DNA from: Paenibacillus dokdonensis
Lineage (GTDB): Bacteria > Bacillota > Bacilli > Paenibacillales > Paenibacillaceae
Length of the DNA stretch: 64,000 nt
Direction: 5' to 3'
NCBI RefSeq assembly: GCF_004916975.1
Contig: NZ_STGQ01000002.1
Coordinates: 1,068,079 to 1,132,078 of the forward strand
This document shows, piece by piece, positions 1 through 8,470 of the stretch. Position 1 is the first letter of the stretch. Each line of letters starts with the position of its first letter. The translations under genes were made by a program, and so were the position numbers. Below the pieces are notes generated by a model. The model had not been told where the DNA came from and ran no database searches. It worked only from the letters and a program-made list of their open reading frames with translations.

Positions 1-47
1 TGTCAGACAAGAGGCAAAGGCAAACATAGCGGAGGGGGCGGAGCCTC

Positions 48-1814
48 TTACTCCATATTCTCCACATCAACCACAGGCACGCTGATCAGCTCGCCCAGCT
101 GGTCACCGCCTGGGTATACATCCTCAAACTGGCTGAACAGGCCGGTCACGGTCACGCTCATGCCATCATAGAAGCTATAGTTCCCGTGCAGCTTCACGTA
201 TGAGTCACCCATTTGCGCAAGCGCGTCACCTTCGCCACCGTAAACGATATAGCAGGTGAAACGGACCTTTTCGTTAGAGTGACTGAGCAAGTCACTAACA
301 TTGATATCCGTATAATCCTTTTGGTAGCCCATGAATTGATAGCTGTCTCCCTGACGCATGTAGATAGCATTCTGGGAAGCGCCGCCATCGCCTTCTACAC
401 CATTCGGACGGGCAACGAGCAGCGATTTATCAGCTTGCACTTCATAGCGATCTGCATCAAAGAGGAAAAGCTGGGTCATGCCACCGTCATGTACTTCATA
501 AGCTGCATAGAGCGCATTTCGGGAGCTGGAATCACCTTCGACGAGAATCACCGGCGCAGTCTTCGTGCTGAGCGACTTCTCCACGGAAATCTGCCGGATG
601 TTTACGTTAGCAGGGAAGTCGTGCGTGCTCAGGATTTGCACGGATTCATCATCATTCATTTTTGCGAAGTAAACCGTGTTGCTGTCATCTGAACCGATTG
701 CATAAGCGCTGCCACCGAACCGGTTGCCTCCGCCACTGACATGGCTGTAATTCTTCATCTGGTCGGTTTGCTGCAGGAGTCGCAGCGGATCATGCACGGT
801 CCAGGCCAGCTTGGCTTTTTTAATTTCATTTGTTGTGTCTTGATAGGACGACAGCGCCTCATAGATGGCGATGGCTCCTTCGAAATCATTATTTTTCACT
901 TTCCGCTGCGCAGCCGTGATCCATTTCCGGATCTGCCTGTCAATCTCGCTCAGCAAGCTTGATTTGATCCCAGCACTCTTGGCATATGCTTCATAGGCTT
1001 TGGCATGGAGAGCATAGTTCGCAGGCTGTTCTCCGTCGACATCCTTTTTCAGAATGATCCGTGCAAGCTCTTCCGCTTTGGCTTCGACCCATGGTGCCGC
1101 CAGCTTTCGTCCTTGGTACTGGCTCATCATCGACTGCGACACATCCAGAAGCTCAGGAAATTTGCCTTCTCCGGCCAGCTTGGACATCAGCTTTTCATCA
1201 AAGTCCTTGAATTTGGCGGAAAGCTGCTTGGTTTTCTCGTTTGCACCGCCGTAAAATACATCGGGAATGGCCTGGAGATTCCACTTGGGAGTCGCCTCAT
1301 CCGTTTGCCCTTGGCTCAACCGGTCCTCCAGCTGACTGTAAAACAAAGCCTTGAACTGCTGGAAGTAATGCGTAATATCGTCCGATATGCCAAAGCTTGC
1401 AGAAATCTTCGGATAGTAAGCTGCAAACCGGTCCCCTGTGTTCATGTATTTGCTCTTTGCGCTTTGGAGCTCGTTGTACACTTGAAGAAAGCCGGTAAAA
1501 TCCTGTCCGGAGCCTGTGCGCTCCGCACGCTGATCAAGCTGGGAAAGCGTCTGTTTCATTAGGGTAATCGGCTGCAGCTCAAGCAGACGCTTCGCGATCA
1601 GATCCTCTTTATAATGAATGGATTTATTATTGGACGCTTTTTGATACCATTCTTCAGCGGCGATGAGGTCCTTTTGATCATAATATCGGCCGGCCTCATC
1701 GACCCAAGCCATTTTGCGGTTGATATCGATTCCCTTCAGGCCGATCAGGACCAGCATGGCGATACAGAACAAAATGAGAAGATTACGCAGGGTTAGCGTA
1801 TGTTTTATCGTCAT
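48..1814 (-). CDS. Membrane-anchored protein with TPR-like region, unknown function
   Basis: 588 residues, family not recognised. One N-terminal transmembrane helix (about residues 11-27) is followed by a long helical region that reads like degenerate tetratricopeptide units (for example DLIAAEEWYQKAS near residue 50 and DFEGAIAIYEALSSYQD near residue 310). The last 250 residues are beta-rich, and the final 80 could be an OB-like fold. With one uncleaved helix and few positive charges after it, the bulk is probably outside the cell. It starts 39 bases after the zinc-ribbon gene on the same strand, behind an AAAGAGG ribosome site, so the two are probably co-transcribed. The arm diverges from the vWA/tubulin-like operon, which suggests a structural partner of that system. 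This role is inferred from position only. Confidence 0.75.
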   Translation of the reverse strand: MTIKHTLTLRNLLILFCIAMLVLIGLKGIDINRKMAWVDEAGRYYDQKDLIAAEEWYQKASNNKSIHYKEDLIAKRLLELQPITLMKQTLSQLDQRAERTGSGQDFTGFLQVYNELQSAKSKYMNTGDRFAAYYPKISASFGISDDITHYFQQFKALFYSQLEDRLSQGQTDEATPKWNLQAIPDVFYGGANEKTKQLSAKFKDFDEKLMSKLAGEGKFPELLDVSQSMMSQYQGRKLAAPWVEAKAEELARIILKKDVDGEQPANYALHAKAYEAYAKSAGIKSSLLSEIDRQIRKWITAAQRKVKNNDFEGAIAIYEALSSYQDTTNEIKKAKLAWTVHDPLRLLQQTDQMKNYSHVSGGGNRFGGSAYAIGSDDSNTVYFAKMNDDESVQILSTHDFPANVNIRQISVEKSLSTKTAPVILVEGDSSSRNALYAAYEVHDGGMTQLFLFDADRYEVQADKSLLVARPNGVEGDGGASQNAIYMRQGDSYQFMGYQKDYTDINVSDLLSHSNEKVRFTCYIVYGGEGDALAQMGDSYVKLHGNYSFYDGMSVTVTGLFSQFEDVYPGGDQLGELISVPVVDVENME

Positions 1815-1852
1815 ATATTTATGGCCTCTTTAATAGAATTTGGACACATGGC

Positions 1853-2788
1853 TTATTCCCATTTTTGAAATTCGGGATCCCAGCGGTATTTTTCGTTATA
1901 AATGGCTGAGACTTCATCGCGCAGACCGTTCCAGGATTGGTTTGGATTGCGGCGAACCAGCTGGTATAACCGGAGAAATCGTTCTTGGGGAAGCTGACGG
2001 GCATATCGGTGAATGAAATCCGGGTACGAGTCGACATATTTCTTCATTCGCACGGCAGCGCCCGCCACCGTCGTCATGATTCCAGCACCATTCTTCATGC
2101 GCAGTATTTCCCGTTCATATAAAAGTACGTAGCGGATGGCTTTGTTTTTAACCAGCTCGCGTTTGATTTTGGCAAGCTCGCCGATATATTCCGCGAGGGC
2201 GGGCTCGAAGCCGTCCAGCATCAGCGGATCAAGCTCAAGCTCCATATCTTTGCGCAGCACAAACGTCTGAAGCAGCATGATCTGCTGCAGACGGATTCGG
2301 TCATTATGCACAATCGTGGCGATCTCCCGCAAAATTTCATAACCGAGCTGTTCGTCGTCTTTGATGGCAGCAGAAGCGGTCGTGAGGTTCAAATATATTC
2401 CTTCGATAATGCGCCGCTCGCTGATACGCAGCAGCTTATCGAGCTGCCTTCTTGTTTCAGTCTCAAGCATTTTACGCTGAAACCACCAGAGCAGTGCTGT
2501 CAACGCGATTCCGCCTAAGAGACAGAGGATGATCTGCAGAAAGGTTTGGCTGAACAGAACGGCTGCAAGCGTGATGAGGAGGGAGATGAGCCGCTCACTT
2601 TGCATGGAACGTTTGGCGTTGATTTTTGCCTGCTCCATGACGGGAATCAGCATATGTTTGCCGCAACTCGCGCATTTATCTTCCCAAAGCACGGTAAACG
2701 AACGGCAATGTTTGCAAACTCTTAACTTTTCATAGGTATATCTTGTCTTATAATAGGGGCGCAGGCGCACCGGCTTTTTCTTATTCAT
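1853..2788 (-). CDS. Zinc-ribbon membrane protein, unknown function
   Basis: 311 residues. The N-terminus carries a CxxC-10-CxxC zinc ribbon (C25, C28, C39, C42), followed by a hydrophobic hairpin of two transmembrane helices (about residues 68-103). The rest is a charged, mostly helical cytoplasmic domain. The ribbon plus helix pair suggests a membrane adaptor that binds protein or nucleic acid on the inner face. Its ATG overlaps the stop of the 50-residue upstream gene as ATGA, so translation is probably coupled. The downstream 588-residue gene follows closely. No enzyme motif was found. A link to the divergent vWA/GTPase system is inferred from position. Confidence 0.75.
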   Translation of the reverse strand: MNKKKPVRLRPYYKTRYTYEKLRVCKHCRSFTVLWEDKCASCGKHMLIPVMEQAKINAKRSMQSERLISLLITLAAVLFSQTFLQIILCLLGGIALTALLWWFQRKMLETETRRQLDKLLRISERRIIEGIYLNLTTASAAIKDDEQLGYEILREIATIVHNDRIRLQQIMLLQTFVLRKDMELELDPLMLDGFEPALAEYIGELAKIKRELVKNKAIRYVLLYEREILRMKNGAGIMTTVAGAAVRMKKYVDSYPDFIHRYARQLPQERFLRLYQLVRRNPNQSWNGLRDEVSAIYNEKYRWDPEFQKWE

Positions 2789-2937
2789 GACGTTTGATCA
2801 CCCCGCGGGTTGGAAATAGTCAGGAGTGTTTCATCGAGATCCTCGGGCGTGGGTGCTTTCTTCTGTCTACCAAAGTAAACGGCAATTTTAATTATGATAA
2901 ATAGAAACAAAATGCCGAGGCATCCGTATGCAATCAT
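2785..2937 (-). CDS. Small single-pass membrane protein (50 aa)
   Basis: Short reading frame at the head of the leftward operon. It begins MIAYGCLGIL, continues with a hydrophobic stretch to about residue 22, then has a charged tail rich in Lys, Asp and Glu. Its TGA overlaps the ATG of the zinc-ribbon gene by the ATGA arrangement, typical of translational coupling and good evidence that it is real. A GAGGA sequence lies just before the ATG and an AAAGG a little farther up. It could be a small regulatory or scaffold subunit of the membrane complex. Automated annotation would often miss it because of its size. Confidence 0.6.
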   Translation of the reverse strand: MIAYGCLGILFLFIIIKIAVYFGRQKKAPTPEDLDETLLTISNPRGDQTS

Positions 2938-3242
2938 ATTCCTCAAATTCCTTTCTGGGGGTAAATATGGTTGGAAAACATGATTTAGGCCTTATTTCCT
3001 ATAAGGAGCACGGAGGCTGCGATCATTGAACTTTGCCGGCTTTAATTATATCATAATATAAAAGTATTGGGAGTTTTTAGTCGGCTGTGTGTACCCGCTG
3101 CTCATCATATGGAAAATGTTAAAAATGCTTCTTGGATGTAATTTTATCGTTTCTTAAGAAATTCTTAAGACTTTTTTCCTAGAGTATAATGAAAGCTTAT
3201 GAAAATCAGTTCAATTTAATAGAGAAGGAGTATCGAAATTCT
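2938..3242. other. Divergent intergenic region (305 bp)
   Basis: Separates the leftward three-gene arm from the rightward vWA/tubulin-like operon and must hold both promoters. It is AT-rich. The rightward promoter with its paired repeats is listed separately. A TATAAT on the minus strand near 3045-3055 could serve the left arm, but no good -35 hexamer was seen for it. No further gene was found. Confidence 0.6.
3151..3190 (+). promoter_or_regulatory. Promoter with two 11-bp-phased direct repeats upstream of the vWA operon
   Basis: TTCTTAAG occurs at 3151-3158 and again at 3162-3169, a period of 11 bases. A TATAAT follows at 3185-3190. The second repeat covers the expected -35 position, where only a weak TTCTTA is present. 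Half-sites repeated once per helical turn over a poor -35 are typical of activation by OmpR/PhoB-type response regulators. The repeats are seen directly; the regulator class is inferred. Confidence 0.5.
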
Positions 3243-5021
3243 ATGCTTCATAAAAATAAAATAGCACTATGTCTTCTGCTGGTTGTCCTGTTGATCCTGC
3301 CGCTAAGCGGCAAAGGGGTCTCCGCCGCGGCTGCGCAGCAGTCCTCTCATATCGACGCCGTGCTGGTTATGGACGCAAGTAACTCCATGAAAGCCAGTGA
3401 CCCGAACCAGATCAGCGGCGAAGCGATGAAAATGTTCATCGACATGCTCTCGACGCGGGGAGACAAGGTAGGAATCGTCTCCTATACCGATAAAATCCAG
3501 CGGGAGAAGGCACTGCTGGAAATTCAGTCCGATGCGGACAAAACCGATCTCAAGCAGTTCATTGACCAGCTTGACCGCGGGGCATATACGGATATTTCCG
3601 TAGGCGTCAAGGAAGCGGTTAAGGTGTTGAAGCAGGGGGCCGAAAAGGGCCACGAGCCGATGATCGTCGTCTTGGCGGATGGCAATAATGCACTCGATCC
3701 GAAATCGGGCAGAACAGAGTCGCAGGCCGATCAGGAGCTCAGTCAATCTGTGCAGGAGGCGAAAGCGGATGGGATTCCGATTTATACCATCGGCCTGAAT
3801 GCGGACGGCAAGCTGAATAAGAATGCGCTGGCGAAACTCTCGGATCAGACCGGGGGCAAATCCTTCTCGACCAGTTCAGCGGATGACCTGCCGCAAATTC
3901 TGAGTGAGATTTTCGCGAGTCACCAGAAGCTCAAGATTGTGCCTGTGACCGCAATTACTGCTAACGGCAGCTATCAGGAAGTGACGATAAACGTACCCAA
4001 TGCGAACGTGCTGGAAGCGAATATTTCGATGATTTCCTCCAGTCCCGTTGATGTGAAGCTGACCGATCCGTCGGGGAAGGAACAGCAGATTCCATCAGCG
4101 AATGTGCTCCGTTCCAAATCGAAGACCTATTCCCTGCTTAAGCTGCTAAAGCCCGAGCAGGGCGATTGGAAGCTGCAGGTGAAGGGTGTTCCAAAGGATA
4201 AAATCGACATTAATCTGATCTTTAACTATGATCTTGAGCTGGACATGGATCCGCTGCCCTCTACTACGGTGAAGAAAGGCGATTCCATCGACATCAATGC
4301 CTATCTTGTCAGCAACGGCCAGAAGCTGCAGAATAACGGGCTTTACAATAACATGAGTGCGAAGCTGATTGTCAAGGATCTCGATTCCGGAGATACGAAG
4401 GAAGTGAAGCTGACGAATAAAGGAGACCATTTTGTAGGCTCCTACACCGTGGAAGAGAAGCATCAGTACGAGCTGAGAGCCCGTGCCGAGGACAAAAGCT
4501 TTTACCGGGAAACCAAGCCGGTGACGATCAGTGCGAAAACTGCTGGTGCGGGAAGCACGCAGACACCCGCACCAAGCAAGGAAGATAAGAAACCATTTCC
4601 TGTATGGCCCGTAGTGATTGGAGTCATTGCTCTCGCGGCATTGGCAGCTGCAGCCTACTTTATTCTTGGAGCGTTCCGAAAGGCGAATAAAGGCTTTGTC
4701 GGCCAAATGGTGGTGGAAATCCGCGACGAAAACACCGGGGAGAAAACATATCCGCAGTATAAAAGGTTGACTGCCTTCAAAGGCAAGTTCAATCTGCATC
4801 AGCTGCTCCAGCTGGCACCGGAGCTGAAAGAAACAGATAAGGTCATCTTTACGCCAGGAAAAAATGATCGCTTGATGATAAAGAACGGCTCAGCCTGCAT
4901 GGTTGAGAAATCGGGCCGGGCGGTGGATGCCTCCCGCGGAGCCGAGCTGAAAAGCGGCGACCGTCTCAGCGTGTCGCTGCCGCAGGTGGATAAGACGATA
5001 TTAATCGAATACTTGGTTTAA
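3243..5021 (+). CDS. Secreted, membrane-anchored vWA-domain protein
   Basis: 592 residues from the chosen ATG, preceded by AGAAGGAG at 3223-3230. An earlier in-frame ATG at 3189 lies inside the promoter and is rejected. A signal peptide (about 1-29) leads into a von Willebrand A domain with an intact MIDAS start (D44-x-S46-x-S48, in DASNSM) and a later ADGNNALDP segment. A beta-rich region and a Thr/Pro linker follow, then one transmembrane helix (about 451-475) and a 110-residue cytoplasmic tail. vWA domains bind partners through a metal ion, so this protein may sense or recruit something outside and signal inward. First gene of the rightward operon, 57 bases before the tubulin-like gene. 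Confidence 0.85.
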   Translation: MLHKNKIALCLLLVVLLILPLSGKGVSAAAAQQSSHIDAVLVMDASNSMKASDPNQISGEAMKMFIDMLSTRGDKVGIVSYTDKIQREKALLEIQSDADKTDLKQFIDQLDRGAYTDISVGVKEAVKVLKQGAEKGHEPMIVVLADGNNALDPKSGRTESQADQELSQSVQEAKADGIPIYTIGLNADGKLNKNALAKLSDQTGGKSFSTSSADDLPQILSEIFASHQKLKIVPVTAITANGSYQEVTINVPNANVLEANISMISSSPVDVKLTDPSGKEQQIPSANVLRSKSKTYSLLKLLKPEQGDWKLQVKGVPKDKIDINLIFNYDLELDMDPLPSTTVKKGDSIDINAYLVSNGQKLQNNGLYNNMSAKLIVKDLDSGDTKEVKLTNKGDHFVGSYTVEEKHQYELRARAEDKSFYRETKPVTISAKTAGAGSTQTPAPSKEDKKPFPVWPVVIGVIALAALAAAAYFILGAFRKANKGFVGQMVVEIRDENTGEKTYPQYKRLTAFKGKFNLHQLLQLAPELKETDKVIFTPGKNDRLMIKNGSACMVEKSGRAVDASRGAELKSGDRLSVSLPQVDKTILIEYLV

Positions 5022-5078
5022 GTGCTGTACTGAACATTCGGATATAAGAACCTAGAGATCTACTCAGGAGGGGAAACT

Positions 5079-8000
5079 ATGAAACCGGTAGTAAGAGAAC
5101 ATATACAGCAGCTTGATGTATCACTTGGCGGAGGAATTGTCAGCGAGAAGATTCGGGTCGACACGATCGACAACCCGATTCTCATTATTGGCCTTGGAGG
5201 TACGGGCATCGATGCGCTGCTTCGTCTGAAATACCAGATTAACCGTCGCTTTAAGCTGCCTGAGGATCCACTCTCCAAAAAGAAAATGGAGAAGCCGTCC
5301 AACGTGGAGTTCCTGGCTTTTGAAACGAACGAGCAGGACCGGAACAAGCGCTATAAAGGCGTTGGACTGGACTCTATCAATGAATTTGTGCTACTCTCCA
5401 ATGCGGAAATCGGCGGCCTGCTGCAGAACCGCAGCATTTTGGAGCCATATGTTACAGACTGGCTGTCTCCGGAGCTCAGCATTACCGACGGCATGAACGG
5501 CGCGGCCGGCGTGCGTCAGGCGGGACGATTGCTTCTGTTCACCAAGATCAATCAGGTGGTGCAGGCCATCGATAAAAAGATTAAAACCTTGTCCGTAGGC
5601 ACCAACAAAAAGCTGATGGTGTTTCTGCTGACGGGTCTGTCCGGTGGTACGGGCAGCGGCTGCTTCCTCGATATCGCCTATATCGTACGCGGTATTATCG
5701 AACGCGACCACGGCTCGGCAGGGATTGACCGCGTCAATACGCTCGGCTACTTGTTTACGCCGGATGTGAACCTGTCGAACAAGAGTCTGAGCGAGCATAC
5801 GCGCGAATACATTAAGAAAAACGGCTATGCCGCGCTGAAAGAGCTTGACTACTGGATGAACGTGGATGCCCGCAGCGAGCGCTTCAAGCAGCAGTACGGC
5901 AATATTTTGAGCGTGAACTCACCGCTTCCGCCATTTAATCTGTGTCATTTGATCTCGGCAACGAACACCGAAGGCAAGCTGCTGGAGAACGCGTATGACT
6001 ACTGCATGAACGTAACCGCAGAGAATATCACGAACTTTATGGCCAGCGAGGAAAAACAGTCGGGCGAAGAATTCGCGATCCATGACTATATCAGCAACAT
6101 TCGTACGAATATTGCACAGATGAATAAGGCGTATCCGGCGAACTATGATTACAACATTATCGGGGCATCCTCCGCGGTGCTGCCCATTGAAGAAATGACG
6201 ACTTATCTGGCATTCCGCCTGTTCGGCAAAATGGAAACGATGTTCGAGAAGGCGCCAAGCCAGGAGGATGTGGAGAAATTCGCCCGCAAGCTGGGCATTG
6301 ATCTCGACACGATGATGAAGACCTTCGAATCGCGCGTGCCTGAGCCGCTGCCGGGTTATCAGAACAGTGAACGTCTGAGTTACACCAACGTCGTGAAAAA
6401 TCAGGTCATCAACATGGACACGGAGCTGGAACAAAACTTCTTGGCTCGTGCCCGTGAAGAATACATCAAGGCGAAGAAGCAGCTTCCGGGCGAAGTCGTG
6501 GAGCAGTTCAGCGATCAGATCCGCCGTATTTTCCTGCATCCGGAACAAGGGCCGTTCTATGTATCGCGCCTGCTGTATACGGAAAAGGGCTTCTGTCTCC
6601 TGAAAATGCTGCTGTCCTACATCGAAGCGCTGCGTGAGAATCTGACCCGCATTCCGCGTGACATTGAAGCGGCAAGAGAGCAGGCGAACGACCGGCTTGG
6701 TGATGCGAAGAGCGCTTTTGTATCCAAGGACAAAAAGAAGAACGTCTACATTGAGGCCAAAATTAATGAGTACTGGCTGTTGGCGGATGTGGAGCGTACA
6801 GAGCAGATGATCGAGTTCTACGAAGATCTGTATGATCTTTTGAACCAGGAAAACAACCGCATTTATAATGTATATACCGAAATTCTGAACGCTCTGAACG
6901 CGATTTTCGCCAAAAACGGAGATATTCTCTTGAGCGGCGAAGAACAGCAGGATCATAAAGGCAACAAAACCTACTACTGGAACATTGTCAGCGTGCCCGA
7001 TATTTCCAAGGTTATCAACAAGATGATGGAGCAGAAGGACGTGGAGGACTTGATCCGCGACTTTTCCCAAGAGCTGCTGCAGCACTCCAATCAGTGGATC
7101 AAAGAACAGGAAATCGACATCATCAGCTCGATCTCGGATTTCCTGACAGAGAAATTTGGAGATCTGATTACGAAATCCATGGAGGATTTCCTGATCATGA
7201 AGTTCGGACAGGAGGAGTCCATCGAGAAGTTCGTGGAACGCAATATTGCCAGCAAGCTGGATGAGGAGGCCGTACCGGTATTCCATCTCAGCAACAGCGC
7301 GGGCAACCTGTACTTCCCTTCATGGGGTTTTGTGTCTGTACCGGTTCAAGCTCCAAGCATTCTGAAGGGGATCCGGAACTACCAGAACAATTCCGTCGGC
7401 AAATCGCATTTCACCGTGAAGGAAAGCGAAGTGAAAAACCGGATTTTCTGGCTGAATACGAAAAACGGGGTGCCGCTCTTCGTCTACACACCGCTGAAGG
7501 TGTTCGAAGAAAGCTACGAGCGCACCATTCTCGACAAGGAAGGCATTGGACGTCACCTGGTGCAAACCGACCGTGCGAACTGGACGTATCTGCCTTCACC
7601 AATTCCGGAAAAATCCTGGGGCGAAACTTACGTCAATCCGCGGGTTCAAGGCTACAATGCCCGTGTCCGTTCGGAATTCGAACAGGCATTTACCTACAAG
7701 ATTATTGTGCAAAAGGATATCGACCAGAATACGAGCAACCGCTATGCAGTGATTCATACCAAGCCGTTTGATCTGAATGATGTTCTGCGCGCTTATGATA
7801 TGCAGCTGAACACAGCCAAGCCGAATCTGGGCGAAGTGAAGCGTGCTGCAACCGAATTGAAGCGTCTGCTTGAAGGCGGACTGGAAAGAGAGAGCACGAA
7901 GGATATCTTCGGCAGTATCAACGAAGAGTTGGCGAAGGAAAATCTGATCCGTTCACCGGAGCAGATTACGCGCGTTCGCGCCGAGCTGGCCAAGTATCAG

Positions 8001-8468
8001 ACGATTGCAGCCAAGCTGCAGGAGCTGGATATGGTCATCAGCCAGAACCAGGACGAAGAGAAATGGCTGGATCATTTCATTGAAGCGATGTACACCGGCA
8101 CGATTACCAAAAAGGGCGCGCTGTATGTATATGATCGGGATCCTGAAGAGGAGTCCTGGGAGCCCTTTGCGAACCTTATGAAGAGCGTCAATTACGTGGA
8201 GTACGAGGTTTATAAGCATTTCCGCGGATTGGATGAGAAGAGCCGGAGCACTCTGCTGCGTAAAGCTGCCCGCCGTGATCATGATATGACGGCTTCCGAG
8301 GATATTTCGGCGCTGCTTTCCAAGCTGGAAGAACTGGCTGAAACGTTCCTTGATGCGCGTGACCGCCTGGAATATGAGAAGGTTGAGCTGGCGGACGGGG
8401 AGGAACGTCATCAGTTTTACAAGCAGGTGTCTTCCAAATTAAATGACATTCGCAGAAGGTTGAAATAA
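5079..8468 (+). CDS. Large tubulin/FtsZ-like protein
   Basis: 1129 residues, with AGGAGGGG at 5066-5073 five bases before the ATG. The N-terminus has a nucleotide-fold glycine loop (G38-L-G-G-T-G43), and residues 188-194 read SGGTGSG, matching the tubulin/FtsZ signature that contacts the GTP phosphates. This fits the Pfam family Tubulin_2 as I remember it. It is about three times the size of FtsZ; beyond roughly residue 400 it is charged and helical with no recognised domain. No membrane helix. Expected to be a cytoplasmic GTP-binding, possibly polymerising, subunit. It is flanked by vWA proteins and followed after two bases by the 811-residue gene, so the two are tightly coupled. Polymer formation is inference. 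Confidence 0.8.
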   Translation: MKPVVREHIQQLDVSLGGGIVSEKIRVDTIDNPILIIGLGGTGIDALLRLKYQINRRFKLPEDPLSKKKMEKPSNVEFLAFETNEQDRNKRYKGVGLDSINEFVLLSNAEIGGLLQNRSILEPYVTDWLSPELSITDGMNGAAGVRQAGRLLLFTKINQVVQAIDKKIKTLSVGTNKKLMVFLLTGLSGGTGSGCFLDIAYIVRGIIERDHGSAGIDRVNTLGYLFTPDVNLSNKSLSEHTREYIKKNGYAALKELDYWMNVDARSERFKQQYGNILSVNSPLPPFNLCHLISATNTEGKLLENAYDYCMNVTAENITNFMASEEKQSGEEFAIHDYISNIRTNIAQMNKAYPANYDYNIIGASSAVLPIEEMTTYLAFRLFGKMETMFEKAPSQEDVEKFARKLGIDLDTMMKTFESRVPEPLPGYQNSERLSYTNVVKNQVINMDTELEQNFLARAREEYIKAKKQLPGEVVEQFSDQIRRIFLHPEQGPFYVSRLLYTEKGFCLLKMLLSYIEALRENLTRIPRDIEAAREQANDRLGDAKSAFVSKDKKKNVYIEAKINEYWLLADVERTEQMIEFYEDLYDLLNQENNRIYNVYTEILNALNAIFAKNGDILLSGEEQQDHKGNKTYYWNIVSVPDISKVINKMMEQKDVEDLIRDFSQELLQHSNQWIKEQEIDIISSISDFLTEKFGDLITKSMEDFLIMKFGQEESIEKFVERNIASKLDEEAVPVFHLSNSAGNLYFPSWGFVSVPVQAPSILKGIRNYQNNSVGKSHFTVKESEVKNRIFWLNTKNGVPLFVYTPLKVFEESYERTILDKEGIGRHLVQTDRANWTYLPSPIPEKSWGETYVNPRVQGYNARVRSEFEQAFTYKIIVQKDIDQNTSNRYAVIHTKPFDLNDVLRAYDMQLNTAKPNLGEVKRAATELKRLLEGGLERESTKDIFGSINEELAKENLIRSPEQITRVRAELAKYQTIAAKLQELDMVISQNQDEEKWLDHFIEAMYTGTITKKGALYVYDRDPEEESWEPFANLMKSVNYVEYEVYKHFRGLDEKSRSTLLRKAARRDHDMTASEDISALLSKLEELAETFLDARDRLEYEKVELADGEERHQFYKQVSSKLNDIRRRLK

Positions 8469-8470
8469 CG

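Noticed and set aside
5919..7286. 455-codon open frame opposite the tubulin-like gene
   Set aside because: It is an antisense shadow with no ribosome site or domain; the plus-strand protein carries the GTP-binding motifs.
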